From Thinopyrum elongatum (Eukaryota > Streptophyta > Magnoliopsida > Poales > Poaceae): a stretch of 64,000 nt of DNA. Below, piece after piece: positions 35,691-46,333 of the stretch. Position 1 is the first letter of the stretch. Each line of letters begins with the position of its first letter. Position numbers and translations under genes: made by a program. Under the pieces are notes generated by a model, which was not told the DNA's origin, did no database searches, and worked only from the letters and a program-made list of their open reading frames with translations. The DNA is taken from NCBI GenBank assembly GCA_011799875.1, contig CM022303.1, forward strand, positions 283,198,888 to 283,262,887. Direction: 5' to 3'.

Positions 35691-36082
35691 TAACCGCCTC
35701 CGCCTCTCACCTCCCTAGATTCATACACGGTGGGCACCAAAACACAGTTTCTCCTCGGCCCAAATCGCCTCTTACCCCGATTCATACACGGTGTGCGCTA
35801 AAACATAGTTTCTCCTCGGCCGAAATCTCCGTCGGTAAATATTCGGTGTATGCGAGATTACTGTCCTATCCCCAACTGACCAATATTGTTGTGATGTAGG
35901 AAATGGTAAACGGGGGCTAAGTTTGTAAATTTCCTCGCATTTGAGACAAGCGCGTCCTGAAGACATGGTTCCCCCCTACCTCTCTCCCTCCATTTCCCCA
36001 TTCGTACTCTGTGGGCGCCAAAACACCCTCTCTACCCCAGTCTCCTCCGTCCGCCACCCATCCACCACCGTCCTCCTCCACC
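35691..36082 (+). promoter_or_regulatory. Upstream region of the J ORF with a repeated block
   Basis: GATTCATACACGGTG followed by GCACCAAAACACAGTTTCTCC occurs at 35718 and, slightly changed, at 35779. A weaker third copy (TTCGTACTCTGTGGGCGCCAA) is at 36001. The repeats end just before the ATG at 36083 and may be promoter elements of the transposon gene; this is inference. Confidence 0.4.
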
Positions 36083-39000
36083 ATGCCGGAGCTGATACCC
36101 CGACGCCGTCGTCCATTACAAGAGATCGACCTCTCTCATCCAAAGCTTCAGACCAGGATCCTTGAATCGCGTCCTCTCGCTTCATCCGCGCTGTCGTCCA
36201 CCTTGCCGAGGCCACTCGTACGACCGTCTCGTCCACCACGCCAGGATATTTCCCTCGCCGCCACCGTCTGCCCTCCTAGATCTGCTTCCGCGCCGTCGAC
36301 AGCCATCGCTACCGCCTCACCCTCAATGCCTCAGCAGATGCTTACATGGTGCCACACCAGAGGCAGTACTCTTTCGTATCTGCTCAAGTTATTTATCTCA
36401 GCAAGAAAATAGATCGCCACTGATTTACTGTGATTTCTGGTCCATCACTTAGAATCTTACTTGTTAGTTGAAAGCAAACATTGGTTGCGAAGTTGCCTTT
36501 GTCCGGTTTGCACCTTCAGATCCGCCATGGCACGCTCACCACTATACTCGCAATGATTATGGTTTTCCCCTTTTATATTCCACATTAGCTTAAATGACAG
36601 TCGACTGAATTTCAGTTTGGGGTCAGTCCATTTTTGAGAGTTTGCCGGAGTTCGCCGGAGGGAAGGAAGGGGCTCGCCGGAGGGTTACCCCATTATCTAT
36701 CTTAGGGTTTTGGGTGGGGACAGTGGTTGTGGAGGGTTGTCATCGGGCTATGGTGGGGCCTTGCCGGAGGCAAAACTCGACGTGGGTGGGGGTGGGGTTG
36801 GCTAGAGAGATGGCCGAGGGCGGCGGAAGACCGGAGGTGGTGGGCTGTTCATTGGAGGGCGGGGGCCGGTGGTTTGGCCGGCGGCCTGTGCGGTGGTCTG
36901 TATGGGAAGAAAAAGAGGCGAGGAAGAAGAAGGGTTAGGAGACGTAGGATCTTCATCCAACCACCTGAAATGGACGGCTGACCCAAATGACGAAAGTCAG
37001 GCGACTTGCATGTAGACATTTCCTTTATATTCAGTGTACCATCATCCTAGGTGCTTCGAGACGTGCTAGCACTGCTCCTCAACCCATCAAGCTAAACAAC
37101 ATGCCACTCATAATTCCAAACTTTGTTGCTCAAATACGAATCTAATATGATGCTGATATTACTAAAATAGAGAACCTTTAATTGCTCAGCTAATGTTCCT
37201 ACTTTACTTTCGAAAAGCACGTGCGCCACATATAGAGAGACAGCAGGGAGTTGCATTCTTTATGCTCTCTGGTTCATCATGTGTGGGCAACGAACATTTT
37301 ATTATCCAAAAATTGCTTGCTTTTCTTTAGCATGTTCCTCTTCTATTCTTCTTTAATAAGTACTCTCTCCGTTCCTAAATATAAGTCTTTGTAGAGATTC
37401 CTCCATGGACTACATAGGGAGCAAAATGAGTGAATCTACACTCTAAAATGTATTTATATACACCCGTATGTGATCCATAGTGGAATGTCTACAAAGACTT
37501 ATATTTAGGAACAGAGGGAGTATAATAGTTGTACAATATGTTCCTTGTAGTGAAGAGGAGCAGGGACATTTGCAGTGTACAGGTCTATTCCGTCGCTTGT
37601 CATGGACGCTTTCAACTCTTCATGTTGGTCTGCCATAATATCCAGGAAATATTGGGAGCTGTGTCACCTTTGAGAGTTAGATTGATAGTAACAGTATTGC
37701 GCCTTCAGTTGTAGAGAGCTAGTATCCGAAGCCTTTCTAGCCGTACCGACAATACTAGCACATATTTTCCAGCAAGTTCCACTTTCCCGATTTTACTCGT
37801 GATGCTTAGGGTTTTCCCATTATATCTACACTATGATCTGCATAGGTGCTTTGTGTCCTACTAGCAGCAGTCCACCCTTTAAAGCTAAACAACACACCAA
37901 TCATAATTCCAAAGCTTAGTTGTTCCAATACGAATGTGACATGATATTCATATTAGTTAACAGACATACATTTAATTGGTCAGCTAATGCTCCCACTTGA
38001 GTTTCCAAATGCATGTGGCCACATAGAGAGAGACAGCATGGAATCGCATTTCTTTGGATGCTCTGATTCATCATGGGTGGGCAACCAACATTGTATTGAA
38101 AGAAACGGAATCTCCATAATATGCTTCCTCTTCTATTGTTTAACATGTTCCTCTTCTGTTCTTCTTTAATAAGTACAGTATGTTTCTTGTCAGGAAGGCA
38201 AGCATGGACATCTACAGTCGACATGTCTATTTGGCCGCTTCTGCAAGTTGCTTTCAGCAATTTGAGTTGGTCTGCCATAATATCCAGGAAATGCTGGGAC
38301 CTGTGCGGCCTTTGAGAGACTAGACTGATAGTAACAGTAGTGCGCCTTCAGGTGAATAGAGCTGGCCTGTAGGTGATCGATAGGCTTTCGATTAGTAGCG
38401 GCAATACAGCCCCATATTTTCCAGCCAGTTCCACTTCCCCGATTTATTTATGATGCTTATGGTGTCCCCCTTTTATCGACACTACAATCTGCCTACTGGC
38501 TATGCGCTCTCGTTATCATGGTTTGGCAATAAACTTTCTATACGGTATATTATGAACCTATCATCTGCCAACTATCCTTACATCTGGAGCTCCCAACAGG
38601 GAGCCTACTTTTTTGTGTAGTTGTGCTAGATTATATTAATTTATGCACCATATTACAGCACACATGAGCTCTCTCATCAGAATCCAGTGCTAGCACACAA
38701 GGGTTTACATGGAGCCCCTATTATATTGGAATATCCTCTGCATTACAAAGATAATCTCACTACTATTTATGTTTTCATGCTTCTCAGATATTGTACGTAA
38801 TCACAATGAATATAATAATGCGCACATCAGAAGAATATTGCGGAATAGTTCAATGGGTAACAAAATTGGCATCAAGGGATTGAGGTCCATTGTGGATGCA
38901 ATGAAACCCACATCCTCCCGACCTATAGATTCGTATTCAGAATATGATCCTAATGACTATTCTGAGCTCAAGGAGTCAAAGGCAGATGGCCTATCCTGTT

Positions 39001-41024
39001 CACCCAATAAGGTGCATGTTCTAATTTGGCAAGGTTTTATTGGTTGCACGTATCTTGCATAAGGTGTCTTGCATTTCTTCTGCTTCGTTGCACCGCCATC
39101 TGCTTAGTTTACTCATGATATATGTGAAGATGCCATGCCCATCCATTATCAATACTTATTCCATTTGTCGTCATACCATGTTTTTCCATTCAAATGTTGT
39201 TCTTGTGTTTCAGACATCCAAAAGGAAGAGGATGATTGCAGAACCTAAAGGAGTACAAGCAAAGTCCTTGAAAAAGGTGGTGGTACCGGAGAAATCAGAT
39301 AGCACCCCACTTATATTGGCGATAGAACTAGCGCCGCAAAACCTAGGATATCGCAACTATACTGCTCGCTGCTTTGCTCTTGTTAGTACATGTTGTCCTA
39401 TCGCTGAACATACATTCATACCTGGTGGATTATGTGACATCATTGTGCATTATAGCTTGCTTATCCACTGTTCGCTCCAAATTATCAGATCTATATTAAT
39501 GCTTATATTAATGTAGAATAAGCCCAATGCTTATGAATAAGTTTAGCTTTGCATTGTTCTTGTACATATCTGTTGTCCTTCATCACTGTACTTATATTGT
39601 CAGCTAGTTGTTCATGTACAGCTTATTTTCCCTTGCCCTCCATTTTCAACACATCAGATCTATATTTACTCTTGCCAAAATATTGAATAAAACCAATGCT
39701 ACTGAAGAATTTTAGCTATGCATTGCTCTTGTCAGTGCCTTTTGCCTGTATGATGTATTTACATTTGTAGTCTACATCTTAGCTTAAATCATCGCCATTT
39801 GTTCCTATATTATCACATCTATATTTACTCTTAACAAAATGGAGAATAAAGGGAATGCTCTTGAAGAAGAGTCTATGGTAAACTTCTTGAATTGCCCCCC
39901 CCCATCAATATGGACAAGGGGTTTATAGAGCCGGTCTTCACTACTAACGTAAGTTTGTCCTCCTTGAGCCTTCAAACTTTGTTGTGTATACTTGGATAGC
40001 TATGACTACAAATACTGTTTATTTTTGTCGTCTGCATCAAATTGCATGTTCCAAGTTTATTGCGAAGAAGTACATAAACATAAGTTTGTACTTCTCAATT
40101 TCAGTTTTAAATTGTACAACCTAGTTCCTTATTCATACCATGTAAATTAAACTAAACATAGCAAGTTATCTTATTTAGCATTGCATGTATGCTTGTGTTC
40201 TTGATCTCTAATCCAGTGATGTAGTGAAACTACCAACTCCAGCACAATGTCATATCCTGCTATGCCTCAACTATGAACAATGCCATATTATGTTTGTTAT
40301 TTAAATCGTATCTCTTTATTTACCAATCTGAAATGGTATAATTTGACAGTACACTCACCATTCATGCTTATAAGTTGTTTAGCACTACATGTATGCTTGT
40401 GTTCTTGATCTGTAATCTAGTGGTGTGGTGAAGCTGGCCGCTCCTGCATAATGCCATTTCCTGCCGTCTTAGCTATGAACAATGCCTATTATGTTAATGC
40501 TATTTTAAACTGTGTCTCTTTATTTCTGACTAAGAAATGAGATGAATTGACAGCACTGATGCTTATATGTGCAAAACCTGTTATCTACCTACTTGTTTCT
40601 TTTTCAGGGTGACATCACTGATGTTAGGAAGAACTGCCACAATGATAGTGAGACGAACCCGTTGCTTGTCCCTCTAACATATATTCCAGAGAAGAAGGCA
40701 ACACATCTTGAGGATAGCGATACAACCCCAAAGTCATGTCTTGATGTAGTGTCGAACTTACTCGCTAATAGCAGTGACACAAGCTCGATGAAGTCGCCGC
40801 CTGAATCTGTTCGACTTCTTCAGTTTGAAATTCAAGCAGAAAGGCATGCTTCCACTCAAATCCGACTGGAACTCCAATCTCTATGCAAGATTAACCATAA
40901 GTACAGGACATCTATTGATGCTATGCAGCATAAGTTGGTGGATATAAGCGTCAAACAAGCAAAATCTCATGAGGTTGCTAAGTTGCTTGCGCTGCAGCTC
41001 CTGGGCAGGGCTAACCTTTCTTGA
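36083..41024 (+). CDS. Multi-exon ORF of CACTA J, function unknown
   Basis: Exons by eye: 36083 to about 36350 (MPELIPRRRRPLQEIDLSHP, basic then Ser/Pro-rich, end uncertain); 38788-39011 (acceptor TTCTCAG; IRRILRNSSMGNKIGIKGL, SYSEYDPNDYSELKESKADG); 39214-39381 (acceptor TTTCAG; TSKRKRMIAEPKGVQAKSLK); about 39814-39948 (MENKGNALEEESMVNFLN, donor AAC|GTAAGT); 40608-41024 (acceptor TTTTTCAG; ends AKLLALQLLGRANLS). The last exon has a predicted helix (FEIQAERHASTQIRLELQSL), perhaps a coiled coil. Basic N-terminus, acidic middle and C-terminal helix would suit a DNA-binding accessory protein like the second gene of CACTA elements. That is inference: I find no diagnostic domain. Confidence 0.45.
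36598..37007. mobile_element. Inverted-repeat element of ~410 bp
   Basis: The left end (CAGTCGACTGAATTTCAG, TTTGGGGTCAGTCCATTT) matches the reverse complement of the right end (AAGTCGCCTGACTTTCG, TTTGGGTCAGCCGTCCATTT) over about 40 bases with mismatches. The interior is G-rich. It interrupts the first copy of the local duplication at 36510-38500. A target duplication is not clear, so the class is open. Confidence 0.45.
37043..38500 (+). repeat. Tandem duplication inside J, two units
   Basis: Unit 1 (37043 to about 37843) and unit 2 (about 37844-38500) share AAGCTAAACAACA, CATAATTCCAAA, AGAGAGACAGCA, TTCTTCTTTAATAAGTA, GGTCTGCCATAATATCCAGG and CCATATTTTCCAGC-like blocks in order. A fragment of an earlier unit (TCGCAATGATTATGGTTTTC) lies at about 36550. 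Confidence 0.7.
37363..37520. mobile_element. Stowaway MITE (Tc1/Mariner type)
   Basis: 158 bp with termini CTCTCTCCGTTCCTAAATAT and its inverse ATATTTAGGAACAGAGGGAG, flanked by TA on both sides (37361-37362 and 37521-37522). This is the classic grass Stowaway end. It is present only in unit 1 of the duplication. Confidence 0.9.
39480..39880 (+). repeat. Local ~170-bp repeats in an intron of J
   Basis: The sequence around ATCTATATTTACTCTTRMCAAAAT is repeated at about 39655 and 39828, with a weaker relative near 39490. It is followed each time by a GAATAAA..AATGCT block. Confidence 0.5.
40160..40565 (+). repeat. Local ~210-bp tandem duplication in the last intron of J
   Basis: ATGTATGCTTGTGTTCTTGATC occurs at about 40187 and 40388, with the flanking AACTATGAACAATGCC (or AGCTATGAACAATGCC) and TCTCTTTATTT blocks duplicated in the same order. 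Confidence 0.65.
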
Positions 41025-41264
41025 ACTGTGTTGAAGTGCTGTCGGTTCTGTCTATTATTTTGTCGGCGTGTTTACTTCAACTGGTGGCGACCGGCCAGTG
41101 TATGGAATCTGCTGTCTGGTTGCCCTTTATTATCACTAGCGGCGAACTTTGATGCCCATGGGATGTAATATGCTGTGATTTCTTTATTGTATAGTTTAGG
41201 TTTATTCTTCATCACGATGCTGTAATTTATTTGCTGTATATGTTATCGTCGCTCTGAGAAAAGG

Positions 41265-42345
41265 TCGTAATCTTCGATCGGAGCGCAATGAGCCAATATG
41301 TTAGGTTTATTAGTAGGCCTATATACTTACTCTAGCCCACTATTAGTTTTGGGCCTTTAAAAGGCCGAGTAAACCGCTTGCCTTAATTGGGCCAGAAAAT
41401 AAAATAGGCCTTTAACAGGCTGAGATGTAGATTGAGCCTGAATTGTGGCGAACAAATCATGGACCGACAGCAGGCTGGAATATACATCGGCCCATTATTG
41501 GCCCAGTGATTTGACGGGCCATTAACAGGCCGAAATGTTTTTGGGCCTTGGTGGACCCAAATACATGATGGGCTGGAAGCAGGCCGGATGCATAACGGGT
41601 CAAAATTAGGCCCAACACTATCAAGGGCCTTTACCGGCCCGATAGGCAGTTTGGGCTAAAATGTATCCACGAAGACTACGGGTCGTTAAGAGGCCGAAAG
41701 TCACTACGGACCAGCTCAGGCCTTTAAATGGCCGAAAGTGAAACCGGGCCGAAAGAGGCCTATATGTACACAGGGCCGCTGACAGGTCGAAACTAATATT
41801 GGGCCGAACTGTTAAATGGGCCATTAAGAGGCCGAAGAGCAAATCAGGCCCCCAATGGGCCCAAAGGCACAGTAGCTGTTAAAGGGTCGTATCTATTACG
41901 GGTCGTAATTTGGCCCAAGATATGAAAGTCAGTTAAAGGACCGGATCATATATGTGCCGTAATTTGTCCCAAACTATTGCAGGCTATTAACGGGCCGGAT
42001 CTGATATGGGCCATAAACTAGCCCCGAATATTGCAGTGGGCCATAATTTGGTCCAGAAAATGTTAGGTTGTTAATGGGCCGGCCCATTAGATCTGAAGAA
42101 ATCTTGTGGGCCTTTTCCTGGGCCGACTTTTAAACCTAAATGGGCCCATGTTGGGCCGTGCCACATGTTCACATATTGCATTCCGTCCATTGTAGTTATG
42201 ACATCTGTCCCAACGCTGATCTGACACGTGGATCCTCCGGCGATTGAGAATTTTACACGTGGAAAATCCCCATTGGTCCGGGCTGTTAACGAGTTATCGG
42301 ACACAAACCGGAACCCGATAGCTTAACGGAGACCCATTACGGTGG
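41265..42345. repeat. GGCC-rich subterminal array of CACTA J
   Basis: More than 25 short GGGCC or GGCCC words, often as near-palindromes of 25-40 bp (for example GGGCCATTAACAGGCCGAA). Such arrays are typical binding regions for CACTA transposition proteins. Confidence 0.65.
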
Positions 42346-42375
42346 ATGCCACGTGTCGGTTACCCTTGACGAAAA

Positions 42376-42411
42376 CACTTCCATGATGCACCATTTATCA
42401 TCATGGAAGTG
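42376..42411. other. 13-bp perfect hairpin near the right end of J
   Basis: CACTTCCATGATG (42376-42388), a 10-base loop, and CATCATGGAAGTG (42399-42411). Related half copies continue up to the terminus. Confidence 0.6.
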
Positions 42412-42581
42412 GACACTTCCGTGATGATAATTTTGGTATTGTCATGGAACACTTCTACGACAGCACAAGTATGACTATCTTGATTCTGTCATAAAATCAT
42501 CATGGATGTCATGCATGACAGAAAACGTGACCTACTGTGACAAACACGTATCATCATGAAAGTGTTTTTTTTGTAGTGCTT

Positions 42582-44703
42582 TGTTTAACAAGTATCGGTA
42601 TGTTTTGGTTTTCGTTTCGTTCATGTGATATGTGTAAATCTTGGAGCGTCGTGTGCTTTTTATTTTTCTTTTAATAATGCACCATGCTGGTATGAGATAG
42701 TCATTGGTTGATTTATAGAATGCTCATTGCACTTCACTTATATATTTTGAGTATGGCTTTATAGAATGCTTCATGTGCTTCACTTATATCATTTGAAGTT
42801 TGGATTGCATGTTTCTCTACATATAGAAAACCGTTATTTGTAGAATGCTCTTTTTCTTCACTTATATTTATTAGAGCATGGTCTTTTGTATAAAGAATTA
42901 AACTCTCTTGCTTCACTTATATCTATTTAGAGAGTCAATAGGAATTGGTCATTTGCATGGTTAGTCATGAAATCCTACATAAAACTTGTGGATCACTGAA
43001 TATGATATGTTTGATTTCTTGCAATAGTTTTGCGATATAGAGATGATAATATGTGGGAGGTACTAGTAAATGGTTGTGGTTAGTAAGAATATTGGTGTTA
43101 AGGTTTGTGATTCCCGAAGCATGCACGTATAGTCTCTCGTTATACTAAGAAGTTGGAGCATGATTTATTATTGATTGTCTTCCTTATGAGTGTCAGTCGG
43201 GGATGAGCGATGGTCTTTTCCTACCAATCTCTCCCCCTAGGGGCAGGCATAGTATTACTTTGCTTCGAGGGCTAATAAACTTTTGCAATAAGTATGTGAG
43301 TATATTTTTGACTATTGTGAGTCCATGGATTATACGCACTCTTACCTATCCGCAATTTGCTAGCCTCTATGGTACCGTGCATTGCCCTTTCTCACCTCGA
43401 GATGTGGTGCAAACTTCGCAGGTGCATCAAAACCCCGTGATATGATACGCTTTATCATACATAAGCCTTATTATATCCTCCTCAAAACGGCCACCATACC
43501 TACCTATTATGGCATTTCCATAGCCATTCCGAGATATATTGCCATGCAACTCCCACCGTTCCGTTTTTATGACTTGAGCATTCATTGTCATATTGCTTTG
43601 CATGATCGTAAGATAGCTAGCATGATATTTCCATGGCTTGTCCATTTTTTTATATCCTTGCTACGCTAGATCATTGCACATCCTGGTACACTGCCAGAGG
43701 CATTCATATAGAGTAATACTTTGTTCTAGGTATCGAGTTGTAATTTTGAGTTGTAAGTAAATAGAAGTGTGATGATCATCATTATTCATTATTAGAGCAT
43801 GTCCTAGTGAGGATGGATGATGGAGACTATGATTCCCACACAAGTCGGGGTGAGACTCCAGACAAAAATAAAAAAAGGAAAAGGAAAAAAAGTGAGGCCA
43901 AAAAGAGCCCAAAAAGAAAAAAAAGAAAAAAAAGAAAAATAGAGAAGGGGCATGCTAATTCCACACTTGTGCTTCCAAGTAGCACCATGTTTTTCATATA
44001 GAGAGTCTCCTATGTAGTCACTTTCATATACTAGTGGGAATTTTTCATTATAGAACTTGGCTTGCATATTCCGATGATGGGCTTCCTCAAATGCCTGAGG
44101 TCTTCATGAGCAAGCAAGTTGGATGCACACCCACTTAGTTTTCATGTTGAGCTTTCATACACTTATAGCTCTTAGTGCATCCGTTGCATGGCAATCCCTA
44201 CTCCTTGCATTGATATCAATTGATGGGCATCTCCATAGCCCGTTGATTAGCCGCGTCGATGTGAGACTTTCTTACTTTTTGTCTTCTCTATGTTTACCCC
44301 TATCATCATACTCTATTCCACCCATAGTGCTATGTCCATGGCTTGCGCTCATGTATTGCATGGGGGTTAAAAAAGCTGAAGCGCGTTAAAAAGTATGAAC
44401 CAATTGCTCAGCTTGTCATCGGGGTTGTGCATGATAAATACTTTGTGTTAAGAAGATGGAGCATGACAAGACTATATGATTTTGTAGGGATAGCATTCTT
44501 TAGCATTGATATTTTGAAAGACATGATTGTTTGTTGGGATGCCTGAGTACTGATGTCTTTATGTCAAATTATAAACTATTGCTTTGAATCACTCGTGTCT
44601 TAATATTCATGCCAAGATTAGATATATGATCAAGATTATGCTAGGTAGCATTCCACATCAAAAATTAACTTTTTTTATCATTTACCTACTCGAGGACGAG
44701 CAG
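42582..44703 (+). other. Non-coding interior of element G
   Basis: AT-rich, with recurring CTTCACTTATAT words between 42730 and 42930 and no conserved frame. The last 60 bases (TTTATCATTTACCTACTCGA, then GGACGAGCAGGAATTAAGC) are shared with D and E. Confidence 0.6.
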
Positions 44704-44722
44704 GAATTAAGCTTGGAGATGC
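44704..44722 (+). other. Polypurine tract of element G
   Basis: GAATTAAGCTTGGAGATGC next to the LTR start; one base differs from the tract of D and E. Confidence 0.65.
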
Positions 44723-46200
44723 TGATACGTCTCCGTCATATCTATAATTATTGATTGTTCCATGCCAATAGTATACAACTTTCACATTCTTTTGGCAACA
44801 ATTTATATGATTTATTGGACTAACATATTGATCAAGTGCCCACTGTCAGTTCATGTTTGTTGTATGTTTTTTGTTTCGCGGAATATCCATATCAAACAAA
44901 GTCCAAACGCAATAAAAATTTATGGAGAATTATTTTGGAATATATGTGATTTTTGGGAGGTGGAATCAATGCAAACAGTGGCCCACGGCCTCCACAAGAC
45001 ACTAGGGTGCGGCCTCCCCCCCGCCGCATGGTGGTGCCTTGTGGGCACCCCGTAAGTCAGTTGGGGCTCTTCTTCAGGCGCAAGGAAGCTTATATCCAGA
45101 AAAAATCATGTTAAAATTTCAGCGCAATCGGAGTTACGGATCTCCGAGAATCTAAGAAACAGTTTCTGGCGAGAAAACAGGAATGCGAAACAGAAGAGAA
45201 CAGAGAGATAGATCCAATCTTGGAGGGGCTCCTGCCCCTCCGCCGCCATGGAGGCCATGGACCAAAGGGGAAACCCTCCTCCCATCTAGGCGGAGGCCAA
45301 GGAAGAAGAAGAAGGAGGGGGGCTCTCTCCCCTCTCTCCTGGTGGCACCGGAGTGCCGCCGGGGCAAGGATCATGACGTCGATTTACATCAACAACCTTG
45401 CTACCGTCAACACCAACTTTCTCCCCCTCTATGCAGTGGTGTAACCTCTCTATTCCCGCTGCAATTCTCTACTTAAACATGGTGCTCAACTCTATATATT
45501 ATTATCCAATGATATGTGGTTATCCTATCATGTTTGAGTAGATCTGTTTTGTCATATGGGTTGATTGATGATCATGATTGGTTTGAGTTGTATATTTTAT
45601 TTTGGTGCTGTCCTACGGTGCCCTCCGTGTCACGCAAACATGTGGGATCCCCACTATAGGGTGTTGCAATACGTTCATGATTTGCTTATGGTGGGTGGCT
45701 AGAGTGACAGAAGCTTACGCCCGAGTAAGGGGGTTGTTGCGTATGGGATAAAGAGGACTTGATACTTAATGCTATGGTTGGGTTTTACCTTAATGATCTT
45801 TGGTAGTTGTAGACGCTTGCTAGAGTTCCAATCATAAGTGCATATGATCCAAGTACGGAAAGTATGTTAGCTCATGCCTCTCCCTCATACAAAATTGCAA
45901 TAATGATTACCGATCTAGTTATCGATCGCCTAGGGACAAATAACTTTCTTGTGTGACAAAAGCTTTCTACTAAACAACTAAATTTTATTATGTTGCAAAT
46001 TATTCATAGTTTTAATCTCGCAAAGTACTTATAGTTTCATACTTGTTCTAGGTAAAGTAAACATTTAGTCTGCGTAGAGTTGTATCGGTGGTCGATAGAA
46101 CTTGAGGGAATATTTGTTCTACCTTTAGCTCCTCGTTGGGTTCGACACTCTTATTTATCGAAAAAGGCTACAAACGATCCCCTATACTTGTGGGTTATCA
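44723..46200 (+). repeat. 3' LTR of element G (1478 bp)
   Basis: Starts TGATACGTCTCCGTCATATC and ends CTATACTTGTGGGTTATCA. Apart from the first dozen bases it is not the D/E LTR. I know this LTR type from Triticeae Sabrina/WHAM-class elements, but I cannot fix the family. Confidence 0.75.
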
Positions 46201-46276
46201 CATGCTTCAGATCCTCAATGTCGTCATTAGTGACGGTGGAGGCCTCCCACTTGCCTTTGGCACCAGATCCAGCCAT
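46201..46276 (-). pseudogene. Antisense ORF of element F, first 25 codons
   Basis: The ATG at 46274-46276 on the minus strand gives MAGSGAKGKWEASTVTNDDI and continues to LKH, where element G interrupts it. It matches the start of the antisense ORF in B (GS-x-A-x-GKW, then DI..L). The rest of the ORF would lie beyond the other end of G, outside this window. Confidence 0.7.
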
Positions 46277-46333
46277 CACTGAAGTGAGGGGGTGGCTTGA
46301 AGGGATTTCCTATGGACGGATGGCACGAGGCAC

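Larger units (their letters stand above)
35691..42578 (+). mobile_element. CACTA-type DNA transposon J, right part
   Basis: The right end reads TTTTTTTTGTAGTG, the reverse complement of a CACTACAAAA terminus, at 42578. It is preceded by subterminal palindromes and about 1 kb of GGCCC-rich short repeats, as in Triticeae CACTA elements. CTT at 42579-42581 is the expected 3-bp target duplication. The left terminus is not in the window; J may extend left through 30880 and 7033 to beyond base 1. The left coordinate given is only where I start to see its gene. The transposase (TNP2-like) is not seen. Confidence 0.65.
42579..46200 (+). mobile_element. Gypsy-type element G, 3' part
   Basis: The interior 42579-44722 is cut by CACTA J on the left; the 3' LTR is 44723-46200. 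CATGC at 46201-46205 is the expected right target duplication. The interior has no retroviral protein frame. It includes an A-rich block at 43865-43960. The element is inserted in exon 1 of the antisense ORF of element F. Confidence 0.7.

Noticed and set aside
37043..38500. CRISPR-like or regular spacer array
   Set aside because: Only two long diverged units in a plant nuclear context.
36083..41024. Host gene interpretation of the multi-exon ORF
   Set aside because: It directly precedes CACTA subterminal repeats and a CACTA terminus, so element ownership is more likely, although not proven.
45111..45476. Open frames in the LTR of G
   Set aside because: Both strands open over a purine-rich tract; no domain.
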